A stretch of 64,000 bases of DNA from Bacillus sp. SORGH_AS_0510 (GTDB lineage: Bacteria > Bacillota > Bacilli > Bacillales > Cytobacillaceae): the NCBI RefSeq assembly GCF_030818775.1, contig NZ_JAUTAU010000001.1, positions 1,244,001 through 1,308,000 on the forward strand, written 5' to 3'. Shown here in pieces: positions 1 through 9,781 of the stretch (positions are counted from its first letter, which is position 1; the number at the start of each line of letters is the position of its first letter). The notes beneath the pieces were generated by a model. That model did not search any database, was not told the origin of the DNA, and saw only the letters and a program-made list of their open reading frames with translations. A program made the position numbers and the translations under genes.

Positions 1-246
1 TACCCATTGGTAAATGTTATTGAATACATGTCCGCACTTATTTTGCCAGGGTTACTAGTCCTGCTTTTCACACGAGTTACTTACAATCGACTGATCGGCC
101 TTGTATTAACGGTTGCACTGATCACAGCCTCTGTATATAAAGGGTATACGAATACGTTTGTGTTAATTGTCATTGATGCATTCTCATTGACTGCCGGCTT
201 CTGGCTAGCGACTAAACTGAAGCCAAGAACCGTGAAGAAGACCTAG
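1..246 (+). CDS. csbA: CsbA, small membrane protein (5' end uncertain)
   Basis: Small hydrophobic protein with two to three membrane segments. The stretch LFTRVTYN and the charged C-terminal tail resemble B. subtilis CsbA, which also lies directly upstream of uvrB. Its function is unknown; in B. subtilis it belongs to the sigma-B general stress regulon. The frame is open to the window edge, so the start cannot be fixed: TTG at 7, ATG at 28, or upstream of the window are all possible. It ends at TAG 244-246 and is followed at once by an intrinsic terminator. Confidence 0.75.
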   Translation, partial: YPLVNVIEYMSALILPGLLVLLFTRVTYNRLIGLVLTVALITASVYKGYTNTFVLIVIDAFSLTAGFWLATKLKPRTVKKT

Positions 247-267
247 TAATCTAATAACTCCCCGCAA

Positions 268-294
268 GTCTGTCAGGAAACTGACAGGCTTTTT
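268..294 (+). terminator. Intrinsic terminator after csbA
   Basis: A 9-bp stem (GTCTGTCAG / CTGACAGGC) with a GAAA loop is followed by TTTTT. Confidence 0.85.
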
Positions 295-304
295 ATTATT
301 TTCC

Positions 305-546
305 TTTGTTAAACTGGCCTGTTGATTTCCGCTCCAGGCGCTTCACTTTCCGTGGGTGTTTCGGCGAGCCTCCTCGGCGAAACGCGCCTGCGGGGTCTCG
401 CCTGAACCATACTCCCACAGGACATTGAATATGCTTCTTCGAATCAACACTGCACGAAGGAAATGCGGTAGCATTTTCGAGGATCTTCGCGCCTTCCGCT
501 CCAATCAACAGGGTGTAAAAATCAACACTGTTCTTTAACACAGCCT
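305..546. repeat. MITE-like intergenic element, full-length copy
   Basis: About 240 bp with matching inverted ends: GTTAAACTGGCCTGTTGATT on the left, and AATCAACAGGG..TTTAACACAG on the right. Internally it is GC-rich and itself palindromic (a run rich in GGCGAG/CTCGCC around 360-405). A shortened copy lies at 26538-26616. Two open frames of 60-81 codons cross it on opposite strands but look like chance. It fills the gap between csbA and uvrB. Elements with this sequence look are common between genes in Bacillaceae; no transposase is encoded, so it would need one in trans. Confidence 0.7.
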
Positions 547-573
547 ATTATTTATACAAAAACAACAAAAAAA

Positions 574-587
574 CGAATACTAGTTCG
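574..587. promoter_or_regulatory. LexA (SOS) operator upstream of uvrB
   Basis: CGAATACTAGTTCG differs from the B. subtilis LexA consensus CGAACNNNNGTTCG at one position. It lies about 140 bp before uvrB, in line with known SOS control of uvrBA. A likely -10 (TAGAAT near 620) follows, but no clear -35 could be assigned. Confidence 0.7.
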
Positions 588-724
588 CATATTGTTGGTT
601 TGTTTTTGGGGTAATGTGGTAGAATGTTAATATGAAATTTTAGAGGATACACTTTCCAGCACCATCCTGGTCCCAAACAATTAATTTAGCTGAAAAGTGA
701 TTTATATGTACGGGAGGAAATCGT

Positions 725-2704
725 GTGAAAGACCAATTTGAATTAGTCTCAGCGTACTCTCCACAGGGGGATCAGCCGGAGGCCATCCGCCAGTTAGTCG
801 AGGGGATTCGAAATAATAAGCGTCATCAAACGCTCCTTGGGGCAACAGGTACAGGTAAGACCTTCACCGTTTCAAACGTGATTAAAGAAGTAAATAAACC
901 GACCCTTGTGATCGCCCACAACAAAACATTAGCAGGACAGCTTTACAGTGAGTTTAAAGAATTTTTCCCGAACAATGCCGTAGAGTATTTTGTTAGTTAC
1001 TATGATTACTATCAGCCAGAAGCGTATGTGCCGCAAACCGATACCTTCATTGAAAAGGATGCCAGCATCAACGATGAGATTGATAAGTTACGCCACTCGG
1101 CCACTTCTGCTCTTTTTGAACGGAAAGATGTCATCATCATCGCCAGTGTCTCTTGCATCTATGGTCTCGGTTCGCCTGAAGAATACCGTGAGATGGTTCT
1201 TTCACTTAGAAGCGGTATGGAAATCGAGCGGAATCAACTGCTCCATCGCTTGGTCGATATCCAATATGAACGAAACGATATCGACTTTAAACGTGGGACG
1301 TTTCGTGTTCGCGGAGACGTAGTCGAAATTTTTCCGGTTTCCCGTGACGAGCATTGCGTACGCGTTGAATTTTTCGGTGATGAAATTGACCGGATTCGTG
1401 AAGTGGATGCTCTCACCGGTGAGATTATCGGTGAACGCGAGCATATCGCCATTTTCCCAGCCTCCCACTTCGTTACACGAGAAGAGAAAATGCGCGTTGC
1501 CATTCAGAACATTGAAAAAGAACTTGAGGAACGGCTAGAGGTACTTCGGTCTGAGGACAAACTGCTTGAAGCGCAGCGGATCGAACAGCGGACCCGTTAT
1601 GATTTAGAAATGATGAGAGAAATGGGTTTTTGTTCAGGCATTGAGAATTATTCAAGGCACCTGACATTAAGACCTGCAGGTTCAACACCATATACTCTGC
1701 TCGACTATTTTCCAGACGATTTTCTCATGATTATCGATGAGTCACATGTTACCCTACCACAAATCAGGGGTATGTTTAATGGTGACAAAGCAAGGAAACA
1801 AGTCCTTGTGGACCACGGCTTCCGTCTGCCATCGGCTCTTGATAACCGGCCGTTAACGTTTGATGAATTTGATAAGCATGTTCACAACGCCATCTTTGTC
1901 TCAGCGACTCCTGGACCATATGAGCTTGAGCATACACCGGACATGGTTCAGCAAATCATCCGCCCTACTGGACTCTTAGATCCAACGATTGAAGTTCGGC
2001 CGATTGAGGGACAAATTGATGACTTAATTGGTGAAATTCAAGAGCGAGTAAAGAAAAATGAGCGTGTTCTCGTAACTACTTTGACGAAGAAAATGTCAGA
2101 GGACTTAACCGATTACCTAAAAGAAATCGGTATTAAAGTTCAATATTTACACTCAGAAGTAAAAACGCTCGAACGGATTGAAATCATCCGTGAACTGCGA
2201 ATGGGGAAATATGACGTTCTTATCGGAATCAACTTGCTTCGTGAAGGTCTGGATATTCCTGAGGTGTCACTCATAACCATTCTTGATGCGGACAAAGAAG
2301 GTTTCCTTCGTTCCGAGCGATCGTTAATTCAGACCATTGGACGTGCGGCGCGGAATGCCAATGGACACGTGATTATGTATGCCGACCGAATCACCAATTC
2401 TATGGAGCTGGCGATTTCGGAAACAAGACGGCGCCGTGCCATCCAGGAAGAATACAATGAAAAGCATGGGATTATACCGAAAACGATTCAGAAGGCAATC
2501 CGTGATGTTATTCGTGCAACACATGCAGCCGAAGAGCAGGAAGAATACACACCTGCTGCATCCTTCAGCAAGATGAACAAAAAGGAAAGAGAAAAACTGA
2601 TTGCTACGATGGAAAAAGAGATGAAGGCAGAAGCAAAGGCACTAAACTTCGAACGTGCTGCTGAGCTTCGTGACCTATTATTGGAACTTAAAGCGGAAGG
2701 ATGA
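725..2704 (+). CDS. uvrB: UvrB, excinuclease ABC subunit B
   Basis: Damage-verifying helicase-like subunit of nucleotide excision repair. It is loaded by UvrA and recruits UvrC. 659 aa, the usual length. Walker A GATGTGKT is at residues 39-46, the beta-hairpin region ([20 protein letters not shown]) at about 93-112, the DEXH motif (IIDESH) at about 337, and helicase motif VI (QTIGRAARN) near 540. A C-terminal UVR motif (residues ~625-655) contacts UvrC. The start is GTG at 725, set by GGGAGG seven bases upstream. uvrA begins 7 bp after the stop, so the two are cotranscribed. The LexA box at 574-587 suggests SOS induction. Confidence 0.97.
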   Translation: MKDQFELVSAYSPQGDQPEAIRQLVEGIRNNKRHQTLLGATGTGKTFTVSNVIKEVNKPTLVIAHNKTLAGQLYSEFKEFFPNNAVEYFVSYYDYYQPEAYVPQTDTFIEKDASINDEIDKLRHSATSALFERKDVIIIASVSCIYGLGSPEEYREMVLSLRSGMEIERNQLLHRLVDIQYERNDIDFKRGTFRVRGDVVEIFPVSRDEHCVRVEFFGDEIDRIREVDALTGEIIGEREHIAIFPASHFVTREEKMRVAIQNIEKELEERLEVLRSEDKLLEAQRIEQRTRYDLEMMREMGFCSGIENYSRHLTLRPAGSTPYTLLDYFPDDFLMIIDESHVTLPQIRGMFNGDKARKQVLVDHGFRLPSALDNRPLTFDEFDKHVHNAIFVSATPGPYELEHTPDMVQQIIRPTGLLDPTIEVRPIEGQIDDLIGEIQERVKKNERVLVTTLTKKMSEDLTDYLKEIGIKVQYLHSEVKTLERIEIIRELRMGKYDVLIGINLLREGLDIPEVSLITILDADKEGFLRSERSLIQTIGRAARNANGHVIMYADRITNSMELAISETRRRRAIQEEYNEKHGIIPKTIQKAIRDVIRATHAAEEQEEYTPAASFSKMNKKEREKLIATMEKEMKAEAKALNFERAAELRDLLLELKAEG

Positions 2705-2711
2705 CGTACAC

Positions 2712-5586
2712 ATGGCGATGGAGAAACTGGTTGTAAAAGGCGCCAGAGCCCACAACTTAAAAAATATTGATGTCACCATTCCGAGAGATAAACTTGTTGT
2801 GTTGACGGGGCTTTCCGGTTCAGGGAAGTCCTCGCTCGCTTTCGATACGATTTATGCAGAGGGACAACGCCGCTATGTGGAATCCTTGTCTGCTTATGCC
2901 CGACAATTTTTAGGACAGATGGATAAGCCTGATGTTGATGCAATTGAAGGATTATCCCCTGCTATTTCTATCGATCAAAAGACAACAAGTCGGAACCCGC
3001 GATCTACAGTCGGGACTGTGACAGAAATCTACGATTATTTACGATTATTATTTGCAAGAGTAGGACATCCAACATGTCCCATTCATAATATTGAAATATC
3101 CTCACAAACCATTGAGCAGATGGTGGACCGGATCCTCGAATATCCAGAACGAACAAAGATGCAGATCCTTGCCCCTCTTGTTTCAGGGAGAAAAGGAACG
3201 CATGTAAAAGTTCTAGACGACATTAAGAAACAAGGCTTTGTTCGGGTTCGTGTGGATGGTGAAATGCTCGATCTTGGAGATGAGATTGAATTAGAAAAAA
3301 ACAAAAAGCACTCGATTGAAGTGGTTGTCGACCGTATCGTAGTCAAGGAGGGCATTTCTGCCCGGATTGCCGACTCTCTTGAAACGGCATTAAAACTAGG
3401 TGAGGGCAAAGTCATTGTCGACGTCATTGGCGAGGAAGAGCTGTTATTTAGTGAAAATCACGCCTGCCCGCTTTGCGGTTTTTCGATTGGAGAATTAGAG
3501 CCAAGGATGTTTTCGTTTAACAGTCCTTTTGGTGCCTGCCCTCAGTGTGATGGACTTGGTTCCAAATTAGAAGTGGATGTGGACCTAGTTATCCCTAATA
3601 AGGACTTATCTTTAAAGCAACATGCCATTGCGCCATGGGAGCCGACAAGCTCACAGTATTATCCGCAGCTGCTTGAGGCGGTATGTAACCATTTCGGGGT
3701 TGACATGGACATACCCGTCAAGGATATTCCAGAACATCTTTTAGAAAAAGTTCTATATGGATCTGGTAAAGATAAGATCTATTTCCGTTATGAAAATGAT
3801 TTCGGTCAAATTCGTGAAGGCCATATTGAATTTGAAGGAGTTATCCGGAATGTTGAGCGCCGCTATAAAGAGACAAGCTCCGATTATATCCGGGAGCAAA
3901 TGGAAAAATACATGGGACAGCAGCCGTGTCCGACCTGTAAAGGATACCGTCTGAAAAAAGAATCACTTGCTGTGCTTATTAACGGCCACCATATTGCCCA
4001 TGTTACAGACCTTTCAATAGAGGAAGCGCATCAATTTTTTTCAGAATTGAAGCTGTCTGAAAAAGAGATGCAAATTGCTAAGCTGATTTTTCGCGAAATC
4101 AGTGAACGTCTAGGGTTCCTCATTAACGTCGGTCTCGATTATTTAACACTCAGCAGAACAGCCGGTACGCTCTCCGGTGGGGAAGCTCAGCGGATCCGCT
4201 TAGCAACCCAAATAGGCTCAAGGTTAACGGGTGTCCTATACATTCTAGATGAACCATCGATTGGACTTCATCAGCGGGACAATGACCGCTTAATTGGAAC
4301 ACTACAGCAGATGCGTGACATCGGGAACACACTAATCGTCGTCGAGCACGATGAAGATACCATGTTAGCGGCCGATTACTTAATTGATATCGGGCCAGGT
4401 GCTGGCGTCCACGGTGGCCAGGTGATTTCAGCAGGGACACCGGAAGAGGTTATGGCCGATCCGAATTCGTTAACAGGGCAGTACTTGGCAGGAAAGAAAT
4501 TTATCCCATTGCCATTAGAACGCCGAAAACCAGATGGTCGCTACGTCGAAATTAAAGGTGCTTCTGAAAACAACCTGAGAAACGTCAATGTGAAAATTCC
4601 ACTTGGGATGTTCATTGCTGTTACCGGGGTTTCGGGTTCCGGAAAAAGTACGTTAATTAATGAGATTCTTCATAAGTCGCTGGCACAAAAGCTTCATCAT
4701 GCCAAGACGAAGCCAGGCGAACATAAGAGCATTAAAGGCATTGATTATTTAGAAAAAGTCATCGATATTGATCAATCGCCAATCGGCAGAACACCGCGCT
4801 CCAATCCTGCCACATACACGGGTGTCTTCGATGATGTTCGTGATGTGTTTGCTTCAACAAATGAGGCAAAGGTTCGGGGCTATAAAAAAGGCCGCTTTAG
4901 CTTTAACGTAAAGGGTGGCCGCTGTTGAAGCCTGCCGTGGGGATGGAATCATCAAAATTGAAATGCACTTTTTACCTGATGTGTATGTCCCTTGTGAAGT
5001 GTGTCATGGAAAGCGCTACAATCGTGAAACACTTGAGGTGAAGTATAAAGGGAAAAACATTTCCGATATTCTTGATATGACGGTTGAAGCAGCAGTGGAA
5101 TTTTTCGAAAACATTCCAAAAATCAGCCGCAAGCTGCAAACGATTTTGGATGTAGGTCTCGGTTATATCAAGCTTGGTCAACCGGCTACGACGCTTTCCG
5201 GTGGGGAAGCGCAGCGGGTGAAGCTTGCTTCGGAATTGCATCGCAGGTCAACCGGTAAATCCTTCTATATTTTAGATGAGCCGACAACTGGCCTTCATGT
5301 GGATGATATTTCTCGTTTGCTCGTGGTTCTCCAGCGCTTGGTTGAGAATGGCGATACCGTGCTTGTCATCGAGCATAATCTCGATGTCATCAAGGCAACA
5401 GATTATATCATCGACCTTGGACCTGAGGGCGGTGACAAGGGTGGTACCATCATTGCACATGGTACACCTGAAAAAGTAGCAGAAGTTCCTGAATCCTATA
5501 CGGGCAAATACTTAAAACCAATCCTTGAGCGTGACCGCTTAAGAATGAAGAAACAAATTGAAGATAAAAGTGCAGTAAAAGCTTGA
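2712..5586 (+). pseudogene. uvrA: UvrA, excinuclease ABC subunit A, with a +1 frameshift
   Basis: Damage-sensing ATPase of nucleotide excision repair. The start ATG 2712 ([18 protein letters not shown]) follows GGAAGG and gives the family N-terminus. Domain I has Walker [10 protein letters not shown] near residue 32, a zinc module (CPLCGF..CPQC) and the ABC signature [12 protein letters not shown]. Domain II has GVSGSGKST near residue 640 and [12 protein letters not shown]. The frame breaks at 4923-4927: TGTTGAA stands where TGTGAA (Cys-Glu of the second zinc finger GGRCEACRGDG) is expected, so frame 1 stops at TGA 4926-4928. Removing one T restores 957 codons, the normal length. All else is intact, so this is either a recent mutation or a sequencing error; 4915-5586 alone would lack the first ATPase. 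Confidence 0.9.
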
Positions 5587-5598
5587 AACAAAGAAAAG

Positions 5599-5631
5599 AG
5601 CTGAAACCAGATTCTGGTTTCGGCTTTTTTT
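5599..5631 (+). terminator. Intrinsic terminator after uvrA
   Basis: A 12-bp stem (AGCTGAAACCAG / CTGGTTTCGGCT) is followed by a run of seven T. Confidence 0.9.
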
Positions 5632-5647
5632 GTTGCTGAAAACCTGT

Positions 5648-5768
5648 TTGGCGGAATAACTCGGAAAGTTGGCGGAAATCTGGCCAAAGTTGGCGGAATA
5701 GCGCCAAAAGTTGGCGGAAATCTGGTCAAAACTGGCGGAATAAACCGATAAACTGGCGGAATTCCCCC
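5648..5768. repeat. 21-bp-period array, core TTGGCGGAA (6 units)
   Basis: GGCGG recurs at 5650, 5671, 5692, 5713, 5734 and 5755, exactly 21 bp apart. Each unit is TTGGCGGAA(T/A), then about six variable bases, then CAAAAG/C. It lies 17 bp past the uvrA terminator. The same core recurs at 13783-13901. Overlapping open frames on the minus strand (5496-5814) are by-products of the 7-codon period. Confidence 0.9.
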
Positions 5769-5849
5769 GCGCCACCTTATAAAAAATCCTGAAATTCAGC
5801 CACCTTTCCTTCATTCTTACGTCTACTTATATGTATATTAGTTCGAATA

Positions 5850-5878
5850 TTGAAACATTTATGGTGTATTGGTAAAAT
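5850..5878 (+). promoter_or_regulatory. Sigma-A-type promoter for the permease pair
   Basis: -35 TTGAAA (5850-5855), 17-bp spacer, -10 TAAAAT (5873-5878), just before the RBS of the next gene. Confidence 0.6.
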
Positions 5879-5901
5879 ATAGGAATAAAGGAGTTGGCAA
5901 A

Positions 5902-6849
5902 ATGATCATTCGTTCCATCGCCTATCAAGCGATATTGTGGTTAATTACTATATTTCTATTTTTAAGTCTACTATTTTTACCGCGAACCACCTCCTATCAG
6001 ACCGGTTCCGGTGGCGAGTTACTCGGTGCTGTCTATAGTTATTCGTTTGACCAGCATATGAATCAATTTAAGGAGTTTTTTCAATACATAAAAGAAAACA
6101 AGGGGCTGGGCACCATCTACAATGGTTACTCTCTCACGACGAATATTTGGCGCACCTTTCAGAAAAGCATGCTTATCGTCATACCGGCTCTCTTCCTTGG
6201 CTTTTTCCTTGGTGTCGCAAAAGGAATCTTTGATTTCCGAATACGCAGACGAAGGGGGAAACTGTTTGGAGTAAGCACAACAAGATTCTTCCTCTCCATT
6301 CCCGATCTCTTTTTAATCATTGCCCTTCAGTTGTTCATCATGGAAGGATACGAAGCAGGAATCTTACCTCATATTGTTGTTTATGGCAGCGACCAGGTAA
6401 GTGTTGTTCTATTAGACATCCTCTTCTTAGCTATTTATCCGCTATTTTACATAGCCAACATCACCTATTTCAGCATCCGAGACGAACAGGGAATGGACTA
6501 CATACGCACCGCTTTCTCTAAAGGAACCTCTTCTTTTAGAGTACTATATCGCCATGTGTTGAAAAATTGCTTCGTAAAAATACTCAGCCATACCAATACG
6601 ATTACACTCTATACTCTATCAAACTTATTTATTGTAGAATTTCTTACAAACTACCGAGGGGCTGCCTTCTTTTTTTATGAAACTGTGACCTCCCCTGAAT
6701 TTTTCACTATCGGAATGAATATACAGGTTAAGCTATACCCGGCAGCAGGATATATCATTCTCTTTACCGCCGTTATATTTCTAGCGAAGGTTCTGAGTGA
6801 AATTGCAAAAGGACTCGTGTCACCGTTGGAAAGGAAGGGATTCAATTGA
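5902..6849 (+). CDS. ABC transporter permease, DppB/OppB-like
   Basis: Polytopic membrane protein of 315 aa. It has an N-terminal membrane segment, an extracellular loop, then about five further segments. The region near residues 195-245 (IRTAFSKGTSSFRVLYRHVLK) matches the EAA loop of peptide/nickel-type permeases that docks on the ATPase. The start ATG 5902 follows AAAGGAG. The stop overlaps the start of the next permease by 4 bp, so the two form a heterodimer candidate. No ATPase or binding-protein gene is adjacent, so the substrate is unknown. Confidence 0.75.
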   Translation: MIIRSIAYQAILWLITIFLFLSLLFLPRTTSYQTGSGGELLGAVYSYSFDQHMNQFKEFFQYIKENKGLGTIYNGYSLTTNIWRTFQKSMLIVIPALFLGFFLGVAKGIFDFRIRRRRGKLFGVSTTRFFLSIPDLFLIIALQLFIMEGYEAGILPHIVVYGSDQVSVVLLDILFLAIYPLFYIANITYFSIRDEQGMDYIRTAFSKGTSSFRVLYRHVLKNCFVKILSHTNTITLYTLSNLFIVEFLTNYRGAAFFFYETVTSPEFFTIGMNIQVKLYPAAGYIILFTAVIFLAKVLSEIAKGLVSPLERKGFN

Positions 6850-7751
6850 AGAATTATAAGCTGTGGATCAGCTCTATTTTTCTACTAGTCTTATTGATTT
6901 TTGTGTTTGCCGGCCCTTCCATGCCATTTGTCGATCATCAGTTAAAACAAACTGGAGTCATTAAAACCGAGGCGGGAAAGTTCTATTTGCCTCCCTTTCC
7001 TCCAATGGAAGGATATCCGCTTGGCAGTAATCATGAAGGGGTAGATATCTTAAGTCTTTTAGTAATGGGAGCAAAAGAGACATTAAGCATTGTGGTATCC
7101 GTTGTTCTCATTCGCTATGTGTTGGCGATTCCGTTAGCAGTTGCCGGCTTTTATTCCAAGTGGTTGGAAAAATTCCTGCAAGCATGGCAGCAGCTTTTTT
7201 CGTTTATGCCGCCTATCTTTTTTGTCTCTTTTTTCGTGACCCTGCCGTTAGTCTTTTTCTCTCCCGACCGCGGGTTCCGGGTGATTGTGATCCTGGCAGT
7301 CCTGGAAACGGGCCGTGTGGCAGAAATTATCCTACAACACATGAAGGAGACCAAGCAGAGGCCTTATATTGAAGCGGGGATTGCATCTGGCGGCTCACCT
7401 TTTAAGATGTTTAAAAACTATTATTTTCCCGCAGTCATCCCTCATATCATTATCTTAATCATTAACGATATGGGACGGGTGCTGTTCCTCATTGCACAGC
7501 TGGGTGTTGTCCATATCTATGTCACGCATAAATTTGTGACCGTGGAGAGTGGTGCATATGAGGTCGTGAATACTTCGCTCGCTTGGCCTACCATGTTTTC
7601 GACCATTACAAAGGATATTTTTACGTATGAGTGGATTCCGTTCTCAGTGATCGGGGCCATTGCCGTTACCATATTTATTTTCAATATGTTTGCGGAGGGC
7701 ATGCAGCGATTTTTTGAAAAAAAATATCGAACGTTTCGATCCGATTTATAG
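6846..7751 (+). CDS. ABC transporter permease, DppC/OppC-like
   Basis: Second permease subunit, 301 aa. TTG start overlapping the upstream TGA, with GGAAGGG as ribosome site. After the first membrane segment comes PLGSNHEGVDILSLLVMGAK, which resembles the LGTDxxGRD segment near the N-terminus of OppC/DppC proteins. An EAA-like loop (IEAGIASGGSPFKMFKNYYF) lies near residues 178-197. The aspartate/arginine of the OppC signature is changed, suggesting a divergent subfamily. It needs an ATPase encoded elsewhere. Confidence 0.72.
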   Translation: MKNYKLWISSIFLLVLLIFVFAGPSMPFVDHQLKQTGVIKTEAGKFYLPPFPPMEGYPLGSNHEGVDILSLLVMGAKETLSIVVSVVLIRYVLAIPLAVAGFYSKWLEKFLQAWQQLFSFMPPIFFVSFFVTLPLVFFSPDRGFRVIVILAVLETGRVAEIILQHMKETKQRPYIEAGIASGGSPFKMFKNYYFPAVIPHIIILIINDMGRVLFLIAQLGVVHIYVTHKFVTVESGAYEVVNTSLAWPTMFSTITKDIFTYEWIPFSVIGAIAVTIFIFNMFAEGMQRFFEKKYRTFRSDL

Positions 7752-7775
7752 AAACTTTTTCTCTTTCGATTCGTA
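7750..7775 (+). promoter_or_regulatory. Sigma-W-type promoter for the yvl operon
   Basis: AGAAAC (7750-7755), 16-bp spacer beginning with a T run, then CGTA (7772-7775). This fits the ECF sigma-W pattern TGAAAC-N16-CGTA with one mismatch. B. subtilis yvlABCD is a known sigma-W operon, which supports the call. Confidence 0.65.
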
Positions 7776-7800
7776 CATAGAGGAAAGAGGTGATGTACGA

Positions 7801-8115
7801 ATGGAATCAAGAAAGGTTTTATCAAGCTTATGTTACTTTAGTATTTTTTTTGCAGGATTTATTTTTCCGCTTGTGGTGTATTTCGCCAGCAGTGATCAAG
7901 GAACGAAAGCACATGCCAAGAAATCGTTGTTCTCACATTTAATCCCGCTTATTTTTATGCCGTTTGTTGTGGTTGCTGTCATAAATGATTCTGTTAATTT
8001 TCAGAACGAGATTCCTATTTTTACAATTATTAGTTTAATCGTCATTGCAATCAGCGGAATTGCAGTCACGATTTGGAACATTGTTAAAGGCGTAAAGGTA
8101 TTGCTTTCTGAATAA
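7801..8115 (+). CDS. DUF4870-type small membrane protein
   Basis: 104 aa with three membrane segments and the motif SSDQGTKAHAKKSL between the first two, typical of DUF4870 (Tic20-like fold) proteins. The start ATG 7801 follows AAAGAGGTGAT; an upstream extension in the same frame overlaps the preceding permease and is unlikely. It is the first gene after the sigma-W promoter, so it takes the position of B. subtilis yvlA. Function unknown, probably envelope stress. Confidence 0.75.
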   Translation: MESRKVLSSLCYFSIFFAGFIFPLVVYFASSDQGTKAHAKKSLFSHLIPLIFMPFVVVAVINDSVNFQNEIPIFTIISLIVIAISGIAVTIWNIVKGVKVLLSE

Positions 8116-8153
8116 ACTTTTAGAGGGAAAAATTATGAGCTGAGGTGGAAACC

Positions 8154-9266
8154 ATGAAAGAGGAAAGAATCAGGATTTTAAAAATGGTGGAAGAAGGCAA
8201 GTTGAAGGTGGAAGAAGCTTTAACACTTCTTGAGGAATTAGAAAAAGCACAGCAGACAATGGAGCAGAAGCAGGAGCAAATGGTGAATGAGCTTTCGAAT
8301 GCGGTTCAATTTGAAGAGGCTAAAAAGGAAGAAGCGTTTCAGGCAAAGTACCAATCAACAAAGGATAAGATTTTTGACTTTGTTGATTCCGCATTGAAAA
8401 AAATCAAAGACTTTGATTTTGATTTAAATTTTGGTCAATCCGTTGATATTTCTCATATTTTTCAGCATGGGGATGCAACTATGAAGGATATCGACATTGA
8501 CGTGGCAAATGGCTCCGTCAAAATCGCTGCCTGGGACCAACCAGATGTAAGAATTGAATGTCAGGCAAAGGTCTATCGTGTGGAAAACCAAGACCAAGCA
8601 CGCCAAAACTTTCTCCGCGATGTGCACTTTACGATCGAGAACGAGAAGTTACGGTTTTCGACCCAGCAAAAATGGATGAAGGTCGATGCAATTGTTTTTG
8701 TACCAAAGTCCCAGTATGACAGGGTGCGAATTAGAATGTTTAATGGGTTGGTTGTAGGAGAAGAAATGAATGTGGGCGATCTTCGTGTCAAAACCGCGAA
8801 TGGAAAAATAAAACTGAATCAGGTGAACGGAAAGAAAGCGGAATTGGAGACAGCCAACGGCAGAATCAATGTAAACAGTAGTCTATTCGATGAGATCGAA
8901 GCAGAAACTATTCATGGTGCGATTATGCTAGAGGGTGAGTTTAAAAAGGTCGATACCCAATCCTTTAACGGAAATATTAGTTATAACGTACGAGGAAACA
9001 GTGCCGAATGGATTCAAGCAAAAGCAATTACGGGAGGCGTTGATGTCTTTATTCCAGAGGGGATTCCTGTCAATGGTGAGCTAAAAACCAATCTAGGTGG
9101 TTTTCATGTGAACCTCGTCGGTGTCCAAGTGCTGGAGGAAAAAACGGAAATGATCCAAAAGATACTTCGCTTCCAATCAGTCAACCATCCTGATAAAATG
9201 ATGAGAATCTATGCAGATACCAAAACAGGTTCGATTACGATCCACAAATCACTAGAAGAGAAGTAG
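8154..9266 (+). CDS. yvlB: YvlB, DUF4097-family protein
   Basis: 370 aa, no signal peptide. Residues 1-40 (KEERIRILKMVEEGKLKVEE) form the short helical SHOCT-like domain shared with YvlB/LiaX proteins. The C-terminal half is a DUF4097/DUF4098 beta-helix with repeating strands such as VKTANGKIKLNQVNGKKAEL. ATG 8154 with GAGGTGG is preferred over GTG 8145. LiaX-like proteins sense cell-envelope stress in related Firmicutes; a similar role here is inference, supported by the sigma-W promoter upstream and yvlD downstream. Confidence 0.88.
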   Translation: MKEERIRILKMVEEGKLKVEEALTLLEELEKAQQTMEQKQEQMVNELSNAVQFEEAKKEEAFQAKYQSTKDKIFDFVDSALKKIKDFDFDLNFGQSVDISHIFQHGDATMKDIDIDVANGSVKIAAWDQPDVRIECQAKVYRVENQDQARQNFLRDVHFTIENEKLRFSTQQKWMKVDAIVFVPKSQYDRVRIRMFNGLVVGEEMNVGDLRVKTANGKIKLNQVNGKKAELETANGRINVNSSLFDEIEAETIHGAIMLEGEFKKVDTQSFNGNISYNVRGNSAEWIQAKAITGGVDVFIPEGIPVNGELKTNLGGFHVNLVGVQVLEEKTEMIQKILRFQSVNHPDKMMRIYADTKTGSITIHKSLEEK

Positions 9267-9280
9267 GCGAATTTTTTATT

Positions 9281-9649
9281 ATGAGATGGCTGATAGGATG
9301 TTTAATTAACGCAGTATTGTTCATGGCACTTGCGGGCTATTTTCAGGAAAGCTTTCAATTGACAGGATTTTGGGCCGCCATACAAGCGAGCATTTTATTA
9401 TCCATCTTAAATGTTCTCGTGCGACCGCTTTTAATTTTATTTACCTTACCTGTGACCATTTTATCGTTGGGGTTGTTCTTATTTGTCATCAATGCCATCA
9501 CACTTGAGTTAACCGATTATTTAATGGGTGACGCATTTGAAATTCAAGGCTTCGGTATGGCACTGTTCTTTGCTGTCGTGATGTCTTTAGTGAATATTAT
9601 CATTCATAAAACGATCTTAAAACCATCTAGTAACTCGAAGGATACATGA
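9281..9649 (+). CDS. yvlD: YvlD, phage holin family 4 / DUF360 membrane protein
   Basis: 122 aa with four membrane segments. The family features NAVLFMALAGYF, NVLVRPLL and ALFFAVVMSLVN are all present. It lies 14 bp after yvlB in the same operon. No good ribosome site is visible, which suggests translational coupling to yvlB. Terminated by the hairpin at 9650. Confidence 0.88.
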   Translation: MRWLIGCLINAVLFMALAGYFQESFQLTGFWAAIQASILLSILNVLVRPLLILFTLPVTILSLGLFLFVINAITLELTDYLMGDAFEIQGFGMALFFAVVMSLVNIIIHKTILKPSSNSKDT

Positions 9650-9674
9650 GGGTGCAACCTTGCACCCTTTTTTT
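9650..9674 (+). terminator. Intrinsic terminator of the yvl operon
   Basis: GGGTGCAA / TTGCACCC stem followed by seven T. Confidence 0.9.
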
Positions 9675-9676
9675 AT

Positions 9677-9704
9677 TTGGTTCTTTTTCAAAAAATGCTA
9701 AAAT
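9677..9704 (+). promoter_or_regulatory. Promoter for hprK
   Basis: -35 TTGGTT (9677-9682), 16-bp spacer, -10 TAAAAT (9699-9704). It gives a leader of roughly 70 nt before the hprK start. Confidence 0.5.
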
Positions 9705-9781
9705 AGGAGGTAATGAAATTTTTTGTATTATTTGTGAACAATCGTTTATAAATGATACCCATTCATGAAGGAGGAAGCTAC

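Noticed and set aside
356..541. Open frames of 60 and 81 codons on opposite strands
   Set aside because: They lie wholly within the MITE-like element and have no ribosome sites.
5496..5814. Minus-strand open frames with repeated seven-residue motifs
   Set aside because: They arise from the 21-bp period of the repeat array, have no ribosome site and overlap each other in three frames.
9713..9751. Twelve-codon leader frame after AGGAGG upstream of hprK
   Set aside because: The spacing between AGGAGG and ATG is only two bases and the peptide has no recognisable feature.
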